53,786 nucleotides of DNA from an uncultured Clostridia bacterium (GCA_937901125.1 CALCGT010000055.1:1-53786); one strand, 5' to 3'. Numbered from the stretch's first letter, positions 24,370 to 33,118 are shown. A program made the numbers and translations. The notes: generated by a model from the sequence alone, not told the origin.

Positions 24370-25381
24370 ATTCTACCTCCTCTACCACAACGCCTCTATC
24401 TGTCAGATATTGGATCATTCTTTCTCTCAGTTCTTTTTCTTCGGGGAACTGTACAACCATCTGACCAAAGGCCTGATCGTCGATGGTTCTTGTATTTGCC
24501 GCCAAAATGTTTACCAGGCCCTTCATTTCGATCATCATCTGCCCCAGCACAGGTTCATTTTCGCTGCCGCCCTTAAATACCAGACGATAACTATAGGGCA
24601 GCTTGCCTGTGTAGGCTTCTCGATTGCTGCCTTCATGCATTACCAGTTCCTGACCGATCTTTGTTTTGGGTGCACGGAAAATCTCTTCTACGCCGCCTTC
24701 TTCTGCAATAAAACCACCATCAATGATGGCTACTCTGTCGCAGATTTCCTGAATGACGCTCATTTCATGGGTGATGACCACGATAGTGATACCCAGTCTT
24801 GCATTGATATCTTTCAACAGAGAAAGCACGCCTGCTGTTGTGTTAGGGTCCAGAGCAGATGTTGCTTCGTCACAAAGGAGCACTTTAGGCTCTGTTGCCA
24901 ATGCTCTGGCAATGGCAACTCTCTGCTTCTGACCACCGGAAAGCTGTGCGGGATAGGAATCTGTTCTGTCTGACAGACCAACCAGCTCCAGCAATTCCAA
25001 GGCCCTCGCCTTTGCCTGTGCCTTGGGTACGCCGCTGATCTCCATAGGGAAGCAGACATTTTCCAAAGCGGTTCTCTGCATCAGCAGATGGAACTGCTGG
25101 AAGATCATACCCATGTGTCTGCGCTGCTGTCTCAATTCCTTTTCCGGCAGGGAAGTCAGCTCAATGCCATCCAGCCAAACCTTACCGGCTGTGGGGCGTT
25201 CCAACAGGTTGATGCAACGCACCAATGTACTTTTGCCGGCACCGCTCAGCCCGATGATACCGAAGACTTCGCCTTTTTTGATATCTGCGCTCACGCCGTG
25301 GAGCACTTCCAATTCCCCCGCTTTGGTGCGGAAGCGTTTTTTGATGCCCTCTAAGCGGATCATCGTTTCTTTTTCAGACAT
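24362..25381 (-). CDS. metN: Methionine ABC transporter ATP-binding protein MetN
   Basis: 339 residues. Walker A GLSGAGKST (residues 44-52), signature LSGGQKQRVAIARAL, Walker B VLLCDEATSALDP, and a C-terminal NIL domain (about 265-339) that in E. coli binds methionine to shut off transport. It powers methionine import through MetI. First gene of the operon, behind a T-box and one palindromic repeat unit. Confidence 0.96.
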   Translation of the reverse strand: MSEKETMIRLEGIKKRFRTKAGELEVLHGVSADIKKGEVFGIIGLSGAGKSTLVRCINLLERPTAGKVWLDGIELTSLPEKELRQQRRHMGMIFQQFHLLMQRTALENVCFPMEISGVPKAQAKARALELLELVGLSDRTDSYPAQLSGGQKQRVAIARALATEPKVLLCDEATSALDPNTTAGVLSLLKDINARLGITIVVITHEMSVIQEICDRVAIIDGGFIAEEGGVEEIFRAPKTKIGQELVMHEGSNREAYTGKLPYSYRLVFKGGSENEPVLGQMMIEMKGLVNILAANTRTIDDQAFGQMVVQFPEEKELRERMIQYLTDRGVVVEEVEYV

Positions 25382-25395
25382 TTTGAAACCACCTT

Positions 25396-25448
25396 TCTTC
25401 GGGGGACGCTGTCCCCGCTCGACCCCTGCAAGGGGGTCCCCCCCTTGA
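25396..25448. repeat. Palindromic intergenic repeat, copy 6
   Basis: gggggacgctgtcccc followed by ccctgcaagggggtcccccccttgac; it lies between the T-box terminator and metN, so it is in the metN mRNA leader. Confidence 0.7.
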
Positions 25449-25485
25449 CTCTATATACAAAAACTCTCGTTTTTGTTCAGGAGTC

Positions 25486-25775
25486 ACATAATAAAAAACT
25501 CTCGTCCCTATAGGTCAAACCTAAGGGACGAGAGCATATCTGCTTCGTGTTACCACCCTAATTCACCATAGCCTCACGGCTACAGCCTTATCAAGTACGG
25601 GCATTTCGCCGATACTCTGGCGCTGTCACGGGCGCTCCCGTCGCAGCCTAAAGGGTTCTCCTCTCGGTGCGCGGCTCCAAGACCATCTTCCACCCTTTCC
25701 GCATTTCCTCCTTCGCAGCTACCAGAGGTTCTCTGTAAAATCTTCCAGGATGTACTCTTCTTTTCATTGCCTTTG
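25486..25775 (-). promoter_or_regulatory. T-box leader, probably tRNA-Met responsive, for metNIQ
   Basis: Minus strand: T-box AGGGTGGTAACACG (about 25559-25546) followed by a long terminator (CTCTCGTCCCTTAGG ... CCTATAGGGACGAGAG, then TTTTTTATT). UGGU in the T-box would pair with an ACCA acceptor end, fitting the A73 discriminator of tRNA-Met. A candidate AUG specifier lies at 25686-25684 (GAAGATGGTC). Confidence 0.85.
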
Positions 25776-25794
25776 TCTTTTGAACTTGTACCCC

Positions 25795-25822
25795 ATTATA
25801 CCCCGTTCAATTTTTTTGTCAA
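25795..25822 (-). promoter_or_regulatory. Strong sigma-A promoter for the metNIQ leader
   Basis: TTGACA (25822-25817), 16-nt spacer, TATAAT (25800-25795) on the minus strand: both hexamers are consensus. Confidence 0.88.
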
Positions 25823-25862
25823 CCATTTTTTTCAAAAATATTCATTTGACTTTTTGAATCAC

Positions 25863-26852
25863 TTATTCGGTTTTTTCTATGGGTTCCTCTGCCAAGCCAT
25901 ACTGTTCAAAGGGGATATCCTCATAAATATACTGCTGCAGCATATCTTTTGCCTGTTCCAGATCGTAGACATAATACCATACACCGCCGATGGTCTGGCC
26001 CGTGGAAGCGATGTAATCATTGGGGAAAGCCGCCTGTTCCAAGGCAAGGTCACTGCCCTTCAAGCCCACCGATGCAATCTTCAAAATTTCTTCATTGCTC
26101 AAAGAGGTTTCCACCATGGGCGCAAATTTCCGCACATAGGAAGGGTATTCCAAAGGGTTAATCTCCTTGGCTTTTTCAAAAAGGGACGCAAGAACCTCCC
26201 TCTGGCGGGAAGCACGCATACTATCGCTGTCGATCTTTCGGATACGGGAATAGCTGACCGCCTGGGGACCGCTCAGGTTGATATACCCCGTTTCCCACAA
26301 GGGTTCGCCCCTCAAAAGATAGGCATTCACCTGCTGCCGCTCCGCTTCTGTTACATCCACCATGACGCCGCCCATTTCATCGATGACCTCTGCCAGAGAG
26401 TCGAAATTGACGGTAACATAATCGGTGATATTCATATGGAAGTTTTCATTCAGGGTCTGAATGGCAAGCTCAGGACCGCCATAGGCATAGGCATGGTTGA
26501 TCTTCGTATCATAATAGCCGGGAACGGAAACGTATGTATCTCGTGCAATGGAGATCAGCTTGACCTTGCCCGTCTTGCCGTTGATAGAGGCAATCATAAT
26601 GGCATCAGAGCGCCCCTCATAATCATTATTTCGGGAATCCACCCCATACAGGGCGATATTCATAATCTTGTTATCGCCATACTGTTCATTGACAGAAAGA
26701 TTGCTTTCATCAATCTCCGAACGGTTCAAGCCGCCCACCAAATATAAAAATACGCCGTAAGCCGCCCCCATCAGAGCGATGCAAACCGCCAAGGTGATGG
26801 CAAGGGTCTTGAAATACAGGCGTCTCAATCGTTTCTTTTTCTGCTCGTTCAA
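25863..26852 (-). CDS. LytR-CpsA-Psr (LCP) family cell-wall ligase
   Basis: 329 residues: a basic cytoplasmic tail, one transmembrane helix (about residues 14-37) and an extracellular LCP domain with the polyprenyl-phosphate-binding residues in GVDSRNNDYEGRSDAIMIAS, SIARDTYVSVPGY, KINHAYAYGG and YSRIRKIDSDSMRASRQREV. Such enzymes attach anionic polymers or polysaccharides from lipid carriers to peptidoglycan. The start is a TTG at 26852 behind AAAGGAGGAACTGCC. It is monocistronic in appearance, so the polymer is unknown. Confidence 0.92.
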   Translation of the reverse strand: MNEQKKKRLRRLYFKTLAITLAVCIALMGAAYGVFLYLVGGLNRSEIDESNLSVNEQYGDNKIMNIALYGVDSRNNDYEGRSDAIMIASINGKTGKVKLISIARDTYVSVPGYYDTKINHAYAYGGPELAIQTLNENFHMNITDYVTVNFDSLAEVIDEMGGVMVDVTEAERQQVNAYLLRGEPLWETGYINLSGPQAVSYSRIRKIDSDSMRASRQREVLASLFEKAKEINPLEYPSYVRKFAPMVETSLSNEEILKIASVGLKGSDLALEQAAFPNDYIASTGQTIGGVWYYVYDLEQAKDMLQQYIYEDIPFEQYGLAEEPIEKTE

Positions 26853-26886
26853 GGCAGTTCCTCCTTTGCGCTTTCGTATCCCTCTT

Positions 26887-26915
26887 ATCTTACGGCGGTT
26901 TTCGACAAAATACAA
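26887..26915 (-). promoter_or_regulatory. Possible promoter for the LCP gene
   Basis: TTGTAT (26915-26910), 17 nt, TAAGAT (26892-26887): four of six matches in each hexamer. Confidence 0.35.
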
Positions 26916-26916
26916 C

Positions 26917-26966
26917 AATAAAAGTCTTAAGATTGGCTTTTTCCAATAAAACCACTCTTAAGACTC
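26917..26966 (-). terminator. Terminator after the GDPD gene
   Basis: GTCTTAAGA ... TCTTAAGAC stem with an inner TTGG/CCAA stem, followed by TTTTATTG on the minus strand. Confidence 0.7.
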
Positions 26967-26979
26967 TACTTTTCAAATA

Positions 26980-28170
26980 TTATTTCTGTACCAAAGCAAG
27001 AACCTCTTCCACGGGAGCATAAACCTCCCCATCCACATAGAAGCACTGAATGCCAGTTTCCTTGCCGCCCACCAACAGCTTAAAATCAGCTTTTTTCGTC
27101 ACCAGTCTGCCGCTGCCGTCCATAAGCATTTCGTTCCCCAAGGTTGTAAATTTTTTTCCAAAGGTCAGGTTCACCGTACCTGCTTCTTTGTTATATTCTG
27201 CGGAGAATTTTTTGCCCGCTTCTGCCAATTGGCGCAGAGGTGCGTGGGCTTTGCCGAAGATATCCAGCGTGGTGAAGGTCATTTCCTTATCACCCACCAA
27301 AAACACCTGTTCTGTGGTCGCTCTGCCATTTTCCAATCCCACCCACTCCAATTCATAGGGCTTGATGCGGTCAGTATAGATGCCATCCACGCCCATCTGC
27401 AGCAGGTCTTCAAACATCAGATAACGATTCACCGTATGGGCATAGACCTTCAGCCCTTTGGCCTTCAAGGCACTGACGTTTTCCTTGGTAGCACGGTTAT
27501 AATGCAATGTCACCGTATCAATGCCATTGGCAGCACAGAATTCTGCAATTTCGCCGTAATTGGGATTGGTAATGAGATACAGGGTAAAGATCCAATTCTG
27601 GAAGGGATAGATCTCCTTCACCCAATTCAGCATATCCTTATGATAGATTTGGGGAATGATTCGCTCCAAAATCTCCGGTGCACCGATATTATTTGCAATA
27701 TTCTTTAAATCGCTGAACTGCCGCTGTACCGTTGCCTTGTCCGTATCTTTTGTATCCGTCACCAAATACATATCGGGGTATTCCATCATCAGATAGAGCA
27801 GATCCACCGCCGTGATGGCAGTCTGCTCATAGACCACCGGTGTCTCCACAAAAGTCTTGCTGTCCATCACCAGCTTGCCGTTGGGCTCAATCTCCAGGCG
27901 GTAATAGGAGCCATCGGCATCAAAATCGTGACGCAAAACCAGCGTACCATCGGAGGTATAAGTAAAGTCCCCTTCTACCACGCGGAATCCATTTTCCCAA
28001 GAAGTGATAAAGGCTTCCTTGGAATTTGTTTCAATCTTCCCATCAGCTTCCCCCAAGGCATGGGCAATCAATGGGTTTTGGCTCTGCCAATCCGCCCCGA
28101 AAACAGGCTGCACCGCAGAAACCCCCAGCATAGCTGCCATAGCCAAAGCCGTCAAACGTTTTCCCTTCAT
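26980..28170 (-). CDS. Secreted glycerophosphodiester phosphodiesterase-like protein
   Basis: 396 residues. A signal peptide (about 1-25, ending VFGA) is followed by a GDPD barrel (about 32-280) and a C-terminal domain (about 285-396) resembling the N-terminal domain of copper amine oxidase found in many clostridial surface proteins. Barrel motifs are GFRVVEGDFTYTSDGTLVLRHD, carrying the metal-binding acids and the catalytic His. The usual first motif H-R-G is HALG here, so the arginine is missing, as in a gut-bacterial GDPD subgroup. It probably acts on lipid-derived or teichoic acid-like phosphodiesters outside the cell; substrate not provable. Confidence 0.82.
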   Translation of the reverse strand: MKGKRLTALAMAAMLGVSAVQPVFGADWQSQNPLIAHALGEADGKIETNSKEAFITSWENGFRVVEGDFTYTSDGTLVLRHDFDADGSYYRLEIEPNGKLVMDSKTFVETPVVYEQTAITAVDLLYLMMEYPDMYLVTDTKDTDKATVQRQFSDLKNIANNIGAPEILERIIPQIYHKDMLNWVKEIYPFQNWIFTLYLITNPNYGEIAEFCAANGIDTVTLHYNRATKENVSALKAKGLKVYAHTVNRYLMFEDLLQMGVDGIYTDRIKPYELEWVGLENGRATTEQVFLVGDKEMTFTTLDIFGKAHAPLRQLAEAGKKFSAEYNKEAGTVNLTFGKKFTTLGNEMLMDGSGRLVTKKADFKLLVGGKETGIQCFYVDGEVYAPVEEVLALVQK

Positions 28171-28195
28171 TTTCTATCTCTCCAATCTTTGGTAT

Positions 28196-28240
28196 ATGAA
28201 AAAAACAGACGGGGATAGTCACCCATCCCCGCCCTTTTTC
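28196..28240 (-). terminator. Terminator after the DUF1292 gene
   Basis: GGCGGGGATgggtgactATCCCCGTC followed by TGTTTTTTTC on the minus strand. Confidence 0.8.
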
Positions 28241-28246
28241 ATTTTA

Positions 28247-28552
28247 TCATTCTTCTTCGTCTTCGAACAGATCATAGAATGTGTTGGATACTTTTTCGAA
28301 GTCGTCATCGCTTTCGATATTCAGCAGTTCGATGCCGTCTTCGTTTTCTTTGTATTCATACAGCAGAACTGTTTCGTCTTCCAAAGGCAGCAGAGCAATG
28401 TATTCCTTGCCTTCGATACCTTCTACTGCAAAAACACCCAAAACACCACATTCCATTTCTGTATCGTCATCCAGTGTCAGTGTCAATGTTTCCATTTCTT
28501 CGTGTACATGATCGTGGTCATGATCGTGACCGCATCCGCATTTATCGCACAT
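28247..28552 (-). CDS. DUF1292 family protein with a Cys/His-rich N-terminus
   Basis: 101 residues. The DUF1292 body (about 22-85: LTLTLDDDTEMECGVLGVFAV, EYIALLPLEDE, VLLYEYKENEDGIELLNIE) is common in Clostridia and without known role. Ahead of it are three Cys and five His in the first 18 residues (MCDKCGCGHDHDHDHVHE), which looks like a metal-binding tag; the rest is strongly acidic. The ATG at 28552 follows AAGGAGGATTCGACT. Confidence 0.85.
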   Translation of the reverse strand: MCDKCGCGHDHDHDHVHEEMETLTLTLDDDTEMECGVLGVFAVEGIEGKEYIALLPLEDETVLLYEYKENEDGIELLNIESDDDFEKVSNTFYDLFEDEEE

Positions 28553-28596
28553 AGTCGAATCCTCCTTATAATTCTTTCTTGAATAATACTTCCCTA

Positions 28597-30096
28597 TCAT
28601 GATAACCGATAATCGTCTTTTGGACAATTATTTTTTTGACTTTTTTGGCGGTTTGCCTCTTTTTCAGCAAGTTTTTTCGCTTTTTTCGCAAAGAAGCCCA
28701 AGTTTTCGTCCTCATTCTTCCCGGATTTTCCTTTTTTGCCGCCTTTTTTCTGGGGTTTGGAGGAAGCAAAGGGAAAATCATTCTTCCCTTTTTTGTCTTT
28801 GTTCTTTTTCTTAGATGTGCCGCCTGTTTCAATGACGAAATCATCCAAATCACCAAAATCGTCAAAATCGCCCCAGCCGTCACCTTCTACCCATTTATCC
28901 TCAATGATGAGTTTTTTCTTTTTGACGGGCTTTACGATATCTTTTTTGGTTTTCTGGCTGTCCACCAGCTTGCCATAGGACATTTCCTTCTGCTCAAATT
29001 GCAGCCCCCATGCCTTTTCGTATTTATGAATCCATTTCCGTTCGTATGGAGTTACGATAGTGATGGCAGTGCCTTCCATACCCTTTCTGCCGCAGCGTCC
29101 TGCCCGGTGCAGATAGTGGGTAGGTTCTTCGGGGACATCCAGATTGATGATATGGGTCACCCCTTCGATATCCAGACCACGGGAACCGATATCGGAAGCC
29201 ACCAGCACATTGATGCGACCCTCTCTGAAATCATCCATGGCATTCTTTCTGTCCAGCTTGCTGGCCTGCCCATAAATACCCGCCGCTTTGATGCCGTGGT
29301 AATTCAGCTTATCCACAATCACTTCGATATTTTCGGGGTTATTGAGGAAGATCATGCATTTGGCAGGCTTTTCTCCCGCCAGGATTTTCCGCAGGTTGAC
29401 AAATTTTTCTCTGTGGGCGGAAAGGATATAGTAATGGTGGATGCCCTTGGGCACAATACCGCCGCTTTTCGCTTCCAAATCCACCGCGTCTGCCTTCATC
29501 AGTTTCGCCGCTTTTTCCTTGGCTTCGCCGCTGACAGAAGCAGACAGCAGGACGATCTGACGTTCCTTCAAGGTTGTCTTAATAACTGCTTCCACATCCT
29601 CCACATTGCCGTCGTCCATCAGTCTGTCGCCTTCATCCAGAACAATCGTCTTTACCAGATGGGCCTGAATTTTTTTCTTGCGGATAAGGTCTAAAATACG
29701 ACCCACAGAGCCAACCACGATGCGGGGTTTTGTTTTCAGCTTTTCCATCTGTCTGCCAATGCCTGCTGCGCCGATGAGCAGAACACAGCCTGCTTCGATA
29801 CCGGAATTTTCCTGCAGCAGCTCCGCCTGACGGAAGACCTGAGCCGCCAGTTCATGGGTGGGGGTCAGGATAATAGCCTGTGTCCCCCTGATGCTCAAGT
29901 CCAGTTTTTCAAAAATAGGCAGCAGATAGGCCAAAGTTTTGCCGGAGCCTGTTTCGGAACGACCGATGACATCCTTCCCCGCCAAAATCTCTGGAATCAT
30001 TTTCTGCTGTATTTCTGTGGGGGTCTCGATGCCCTGCTTCGCCAATGCTTCCGCCAATGCAGGACGCAGCCCCAGTTTTCCAAAATTACTTTCCAT
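28597..30096 (-). CDS. DEAD-box family RNA helicase
   Basis: 499 residues. Helicase motifs in order: Q motif (GIETPTEIQQKMIP), Walker A SETGSGKT, PTHELAAQ (usual PTRELA), motif II VLDEGD (usual DEAD), motif III SAS (usual SAT), and in the second domain ARG-type SDIGSRGLDIEGV and HRAGRCGRKG. The last ~130 residues are low-complexity, rich in Lys, Asp and Gly, and likely bind RNA. It should unwind RNA in ribosome assembly, mRNA decay or cold adaptation; the altered motifs make activity less certain. Confidence 0.9.
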   Translation of the reverse strand: MESNFGKLGLRPALAEALAKQGIETPTEIQQKMIPEILAGKDVIGRSETGSGKTLAYLLPIFEKLDLSIRGTQAIILTPTHELAAQVFRQAELLQENSGIEAGCVLLIGAAGIGRQMEKLKTKPRIVVGSVGRILDLIRKKKIQAHLVKTIVLDEGDRLMDDGNVEDVEAVIKTTLKERQIVLLSASVSGEAKEKAAKLMKADAVDLEAKSGGIVPKGIHHYYILSAHREKFVNLRKILAGEKPAKCMIFLNNPENIEVIVDKLNYHGIKAAGIYGQASKLDRKNAMDDFREGRINVLVASDIGSRGLDIEGVTHIINLDVPEEPTHYLHRAGRCGRKGMEGTAITIVTPYERKWIHKYEKAWGLQFEQKEMSYGKLVDSQKTKKDIVKPVKKKKLIIEDKWVEGDGWGDFDDFGDLDDFVIETGGTSKKKNKDKKGKNDFPFASSKPQKKGGKKGKSGKNEDENLGFFAKKAKKLAEKEANRQKSQKNNCPKDDYRLS

Positions 30097-30140
30097 ATAA
30101 GATTCCTTTCTATTCGGATAAAACTCAACACTTCTCTAGT

Positions 30141-30836
30141 TTAGATGATACTGATTTTTTCAAAATAGTCAAGGATACCACAGTAAATCGCCCATGCCAG
30201 TTTTTCCTGATATTCGGCATCGTTCAACAGCCTTTCTTCTTCTGCATTGGAAAGAAAACCGCATTCCACAATCACGGCAGGAATTTCCGTTGTTCTGAGT
30301 ATGTAATAATCCTTATTTTCCTTTGCTTGGCGGATATTGCTGCCATCCACCCGGCTCCGCAGGCTTTCCTGCACGCACTCTGCCAAAACCTTCCCCTTTT
30401 CGCTGCTTTTATGATAAAAAACCTGCGCTCCCTTGGCTCTGGTGGAAGGGAAGGCATTTTGGTGGATGCTGACAAAGAGATCCGCCCCTGTTTCATTGGC
30501 AATCTTTTTCCGTTCTGCCATATCCGCCTTTTTCCCCCTGCCCAAGGCAGCATCACTGTCTCGGGTCAGGATGACCTCTGCGCCCCCCTGTTCCAGATAC
30601 TCCGCCAGCTTTTCCACCACCGCCAGATTCAGCAGCTTTTCATCGGCACCATTGGTGCCCGTTTTGCCTGGGTCCCATCCGCCATGGCCTGCATCCAGTA
30701 CAATAGTGGCATTGAGCATAGGAAACATGGCATCCTCCGCCCGCTGCCCAAAAGCCGTATGCACCAGGCAAGCCCCGATGATACACAGGCAGCAAAGGAT
30801 GCTGCCCCATTCTTTCCGTAAAAAAATCCCCTTCAT
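30141..30836 (-). CDS. cwlD: N-acetylmuramoyl-L-alanine amidase, CwlD type
   Basis: 231 residues, matching B. subtilis CwlD in size. An N-terminal hydrophobic segment (about 10-28) is an export signal or anchor; the Amidase_3 domain has zinc ligands His and Glu in VLDAGHGGWDPG and DEKLLNLAV, His in VSIHQNAF, and the catalytic Glu in VIVECGFLSN. CwlD cuts stem peptides from muramic acid so that muramic delta-lactam can form in the spore cortex, needed for germination. The assignment to CwlD rather than a vegetative amidase rests on size and the sporulation gene content. Confidence 0.82.
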   Translation of the reverse strand: MKGIFLRKEWGSILCCLCIIGACLVHTAFGQRAEDAMFPMLNATIVLDAGHGGWDPGKTGTNGADEKLLNLAVVEKLAEYLEQGGAEVILTRDSDAALGRGKKADMAERKKIANETGADLFVSIHQNAFPSTRAKGAQVFYHKSSEKGKVLAECVQESLRSRVDGSNIRQAKENKDYYILRTTEIPAVIVECGFLSNAEEERLLNDAEYQEKLAWAIYCGILDYFEKISII

Positions 30837-30889
30837 CCTACCTCCTCCTTTTGTAAAGGATATGTAGGGAAGGGGAAAAATTTGCTTTT

Positions 30890-31537
30890 TTATTCTTCCA
30901 TGATGGCAACGGCACGGATGGGCGCACCATCGGCTTCTTTATACTTCAGGGGCAGGGCTGCCAGGGTAAACAAACCACCGCCGACCTTTTCCAGATTGGT
31001 CAAGTTTTCTATGATAACGATATCCCCATTGCCAAGGAGCTTTTTGTGTCTGGGCAGGGTCATTTCCTCCACAGGATCGATGCCGATGGTATCGAAACCA
31101 AGGCCCTTTTTGCCGCTGTCTATGGCATACTGACAGATTTCCATGCTGACCACGGGATAGTTCCCGAAGTATTCCCCTTTGCCCCAGTTTTCATCCCATC
31201 CGGTATTAAAAAGCAGAAATTCCGCTTGATCTGCCAATACTTTCACCTCTTCGATGCGTTCCATAGCGATCTCATCCCCTGCTTTCAAATCGCGGCAGTC
31301 GATGACAAGGGCTTTACCCACAAATTGGGCAGCAGGCATTTCGTCCAGCTTTGTCCGTTCCGGGAAAAGGTGGTAGGGGGAATCCATGTGGCTGCCTGTG
31401 TGGGAGGTGATATGGAACATGGTCTCCCGGAGCCCATCTGTTTCAAAGGTATTGGCCACTTCCAGCCCTGCAGGGGCTGTGCCGGGGAATACAGGCATAT
31501 CGTTGGAAATGGTCTGGGTCAGATCAATCACTTTCAT
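30890..31537 (-). CDS. Cyclase family protein (kynurenine formamidase-like hydrolase)
   Basis: 215 residues. The metal-binding motif H-x-G-x-H-x-D-x-P-x-H is present in HTGSHMDSPYHLFPE. The family includes kynurenine formamidase, isatin hydrolase and carbonic hydrolases of amides; a substrate cannot be assigned. The ATG at 31537 has AAAGGAGCAAAACAAC in front. A branched-chain amino acid type transporter gene lies upstream but a terminator and a promoter intervene. Confidence 0.85.
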   Translation of the reverse strand: MKVIDLTQTISNDMPVFPGTAPAGLEVANTFETDGLRETMFHITSHTGSHMDSPYHLFPERTKLDEMPAAQFVGKALVIDCRDLKAGDEIAMERIEEVKVLADQAEFLLFNTGWDENWGKGEYFGNYPVVSMEICQYAIDSGKKGLGFDTIGIDPVEEMTLPRHKKLLGNGDIVIIENLTNLEKVGGGLFTLAALPLKYKEADGAPIRAVAIMEE

Positions 31538-31576
31538 GTTGTTTTGCTCCTTTCTTTTCATGCTCTCTTTTTTAAA

Positions 31577-31605
31577 AGTATAGCATAGAGGCTGTCTTCT
31601 GTCAC
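31577..31605 (-). promoter_or_regulatory. Promoter for the cyclase-family gene
   Basis: GTGACA (31605-31600), 17 nt, TATACT (31582-31577) on the minus strand. Confidence 0.7.
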
Positions 31606-31611
31606 CCATAG

Positions 31612-31652
31612 GAAAAACCCGCCTTCGGCATGACCGAAAACGGGTTTTTATA
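31612..31652 (-). terminator. Terminator after the BrnQ-like gene
   Basis: AAACCCGttttCGGtcatgCCGaaggCGGGTTT with TTT runs on both strands. Confidence 0.8.
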
Positions 31653-31655
31653 TGC

Positions 31656-32999
31656 TTATTCTTTGATGGTCTCTGTTTTTTTCTGTAGCTTTCTGCGATA
31701 GGTGAAATAACCAATGAGCATAAACAGGATGGCAACGGGTACCCAGCTCAGCTTATATGCCGCCAGAGGAATTTTGTTGTAAAAATCATTGTATGCCTGA
31801 ATATTCAGCCCAAACAGACCATTATAGGTATACAGAACATCCAGCATGCCCATGAAGAAGGAGACGATGACCCCAAGGCGCATGGCGTTCAGCTTTTTCG
31901 GATCCAGACAATTGGGCATAAAGGAATAGTACAGGGTGATGACAATGGCACCGGGATAAAAGGCATCCAACAGGGGGGCAAAAAACGCCACGATGGTATT
32001 CAGACCGATGCTGCCGATGATGGTGCTGCCAATGAGTACCAGAATTGTCCCTTTGCGGTAGGGCAGCTTGCCAGCGGTGGCTTCCTCAAAATATTCTGCC
32101 GTTGCCGCCGTCAGCCCAATGGCAGTAGTCAGGGAAGCAAAGACCAATGCGATACTGAAAAAGATACCGCCCATTCTTCCCCAAAGCTCCAAAACCACCT
32201 GGGTATACAAAGAAGCATACTTCAAATCCAGCGTATTCCCAACAAAAGAGCCTACCAGCATATGTCCCAGATGGGTCAGGCAGAGCATCCCAATGCCGAT
32301 GATACCCACCTTGACGATCATGGCATTCAGGCGATTTTCCGCCACGCCCTTTTCCTTCAGGTTATTCAAAATGATGATACCAAACACCAGCCCGCAGAGC
32401 AGGTCACCGGTGGCATAGCCCTCTGTAAAGCCATAGACGATAGGGGGCTTATCATAGCTAGGCTCTGCCCATGTGGAAATGGGCGTTGCCAGCCCCTTCG
32501 CAATCACGCCGATGACGATGATCACCAGTACAGGGAACAGGATATTACTGATCTTATCTACCATTTTGGAACGGCTGGAAACGAACCAATAGGTCAGGAG
32601 ATAATAGCCGCAGGAAAACAGTACGATGGGCAGCATAGAATTGATCTGCAATCCCGTAATCTGCATGATGGCATCCCAGGAGGCAGCACTCATACGGGGA
32701 ATAACGTACAAAGGGCCTAAGATCATAATGGTCGCCCCGCAGAAAAACTGTCCGAACTTAGGCATAGCACGGGTCGTCACAGAAAGGAACGTTCCCTTCC
32801 CTCTGGACAGTGCTACATATGCCAGCAGGGGCAGCAGCAAAGCCGTGATAAAAACACCGATATAAGCCGAAAAAACGGCACTCCCGCTTTCCTTCCCCCA
32901 TGTCATGGGCCAAATCATGCTGGATGCGCCAAAATGCATGGCAAACAGCGCGCCGCCCATCAAAAACAACGACAGTACGGATAATTCTTTTTTCTTCAT
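31656..32999 (-). CDS. Branched-chain amino acid transport system II carrier protein (BrnQ-like)
   Basis: 447 residues, about 12 hydrophobic helices. The N-terminus (LFLMGGALFAMHFGASSMIW, with the unwound helix near the Na+/substrate site) and SLTTAIGLTAATAEYFEE in the middle match the LIVCS/BrnQ family of sodium- or proton-coupled Leu/Ile/Val carriers. Substrate by family only. TTCCCTCC-type ribosome site precedes the ATG, and a promoter lies at 33052-33080. Confidence 0.87.
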   Translation of the reverse strand: MKKKELSVLSLFLMGGALFAMHFGASSMIWPMTWGKESGSAVFSAYIGVFITALLLPLLAYVALSRGKGTFLSVTTRAMPKFGQFFCGATIMILGPLYVIPRMSAASWDAIMQITGLQINSMLPIVLFSCGYYLLTYWFVSSRSKMVDKISNILFPVLVIIVIGVIAKGLATPISTWAEPSYDKPPIVYGFTEGYATGDLLCGLVFGIIILNNLKEKGVAENRLNAMIVKVGIIGIGMLCLTHLGHMLVGSFVGNTLDLKYASLYTQVVLELWGRMGGIFFSIALVFASLTTAIGLTAATAEYFEEATAGKLPYRKGTILVLIGSTIIGSIGLNTIVAFFAPLLDAFYPGAIVITLYYSFMPNCLDPKKLNAMRLGVIVSFFMGMLDVLYTYNGLFGLNIQAYNDFYNKIPLAAYKLSWVPVAILFMLIGYFTYRRKLQKKTETIKE

Positions 33000-33051
33000 A
33001 CTTTCCCTCCTCTAATCTGTCACATCTTCTGCAACTTCTTTCGATTTTTAT

Positions 33052-33080
33052 AGTAAAGCACCCCGGAAAGGCACAGTCAA
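33052..33080 (-). promoter_or_regulatory. Promoter for the BrnQ-like gene
   Basis: TTGACT (33080-33075), 17 nt, TTTACT (33057-33052) on the minus strand. Confidence 0.6.
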
Positions 33081-33118
33081 GAGGAAATTGCCAAATTCTT
33101 TCTTTCAAATCAACAGAA

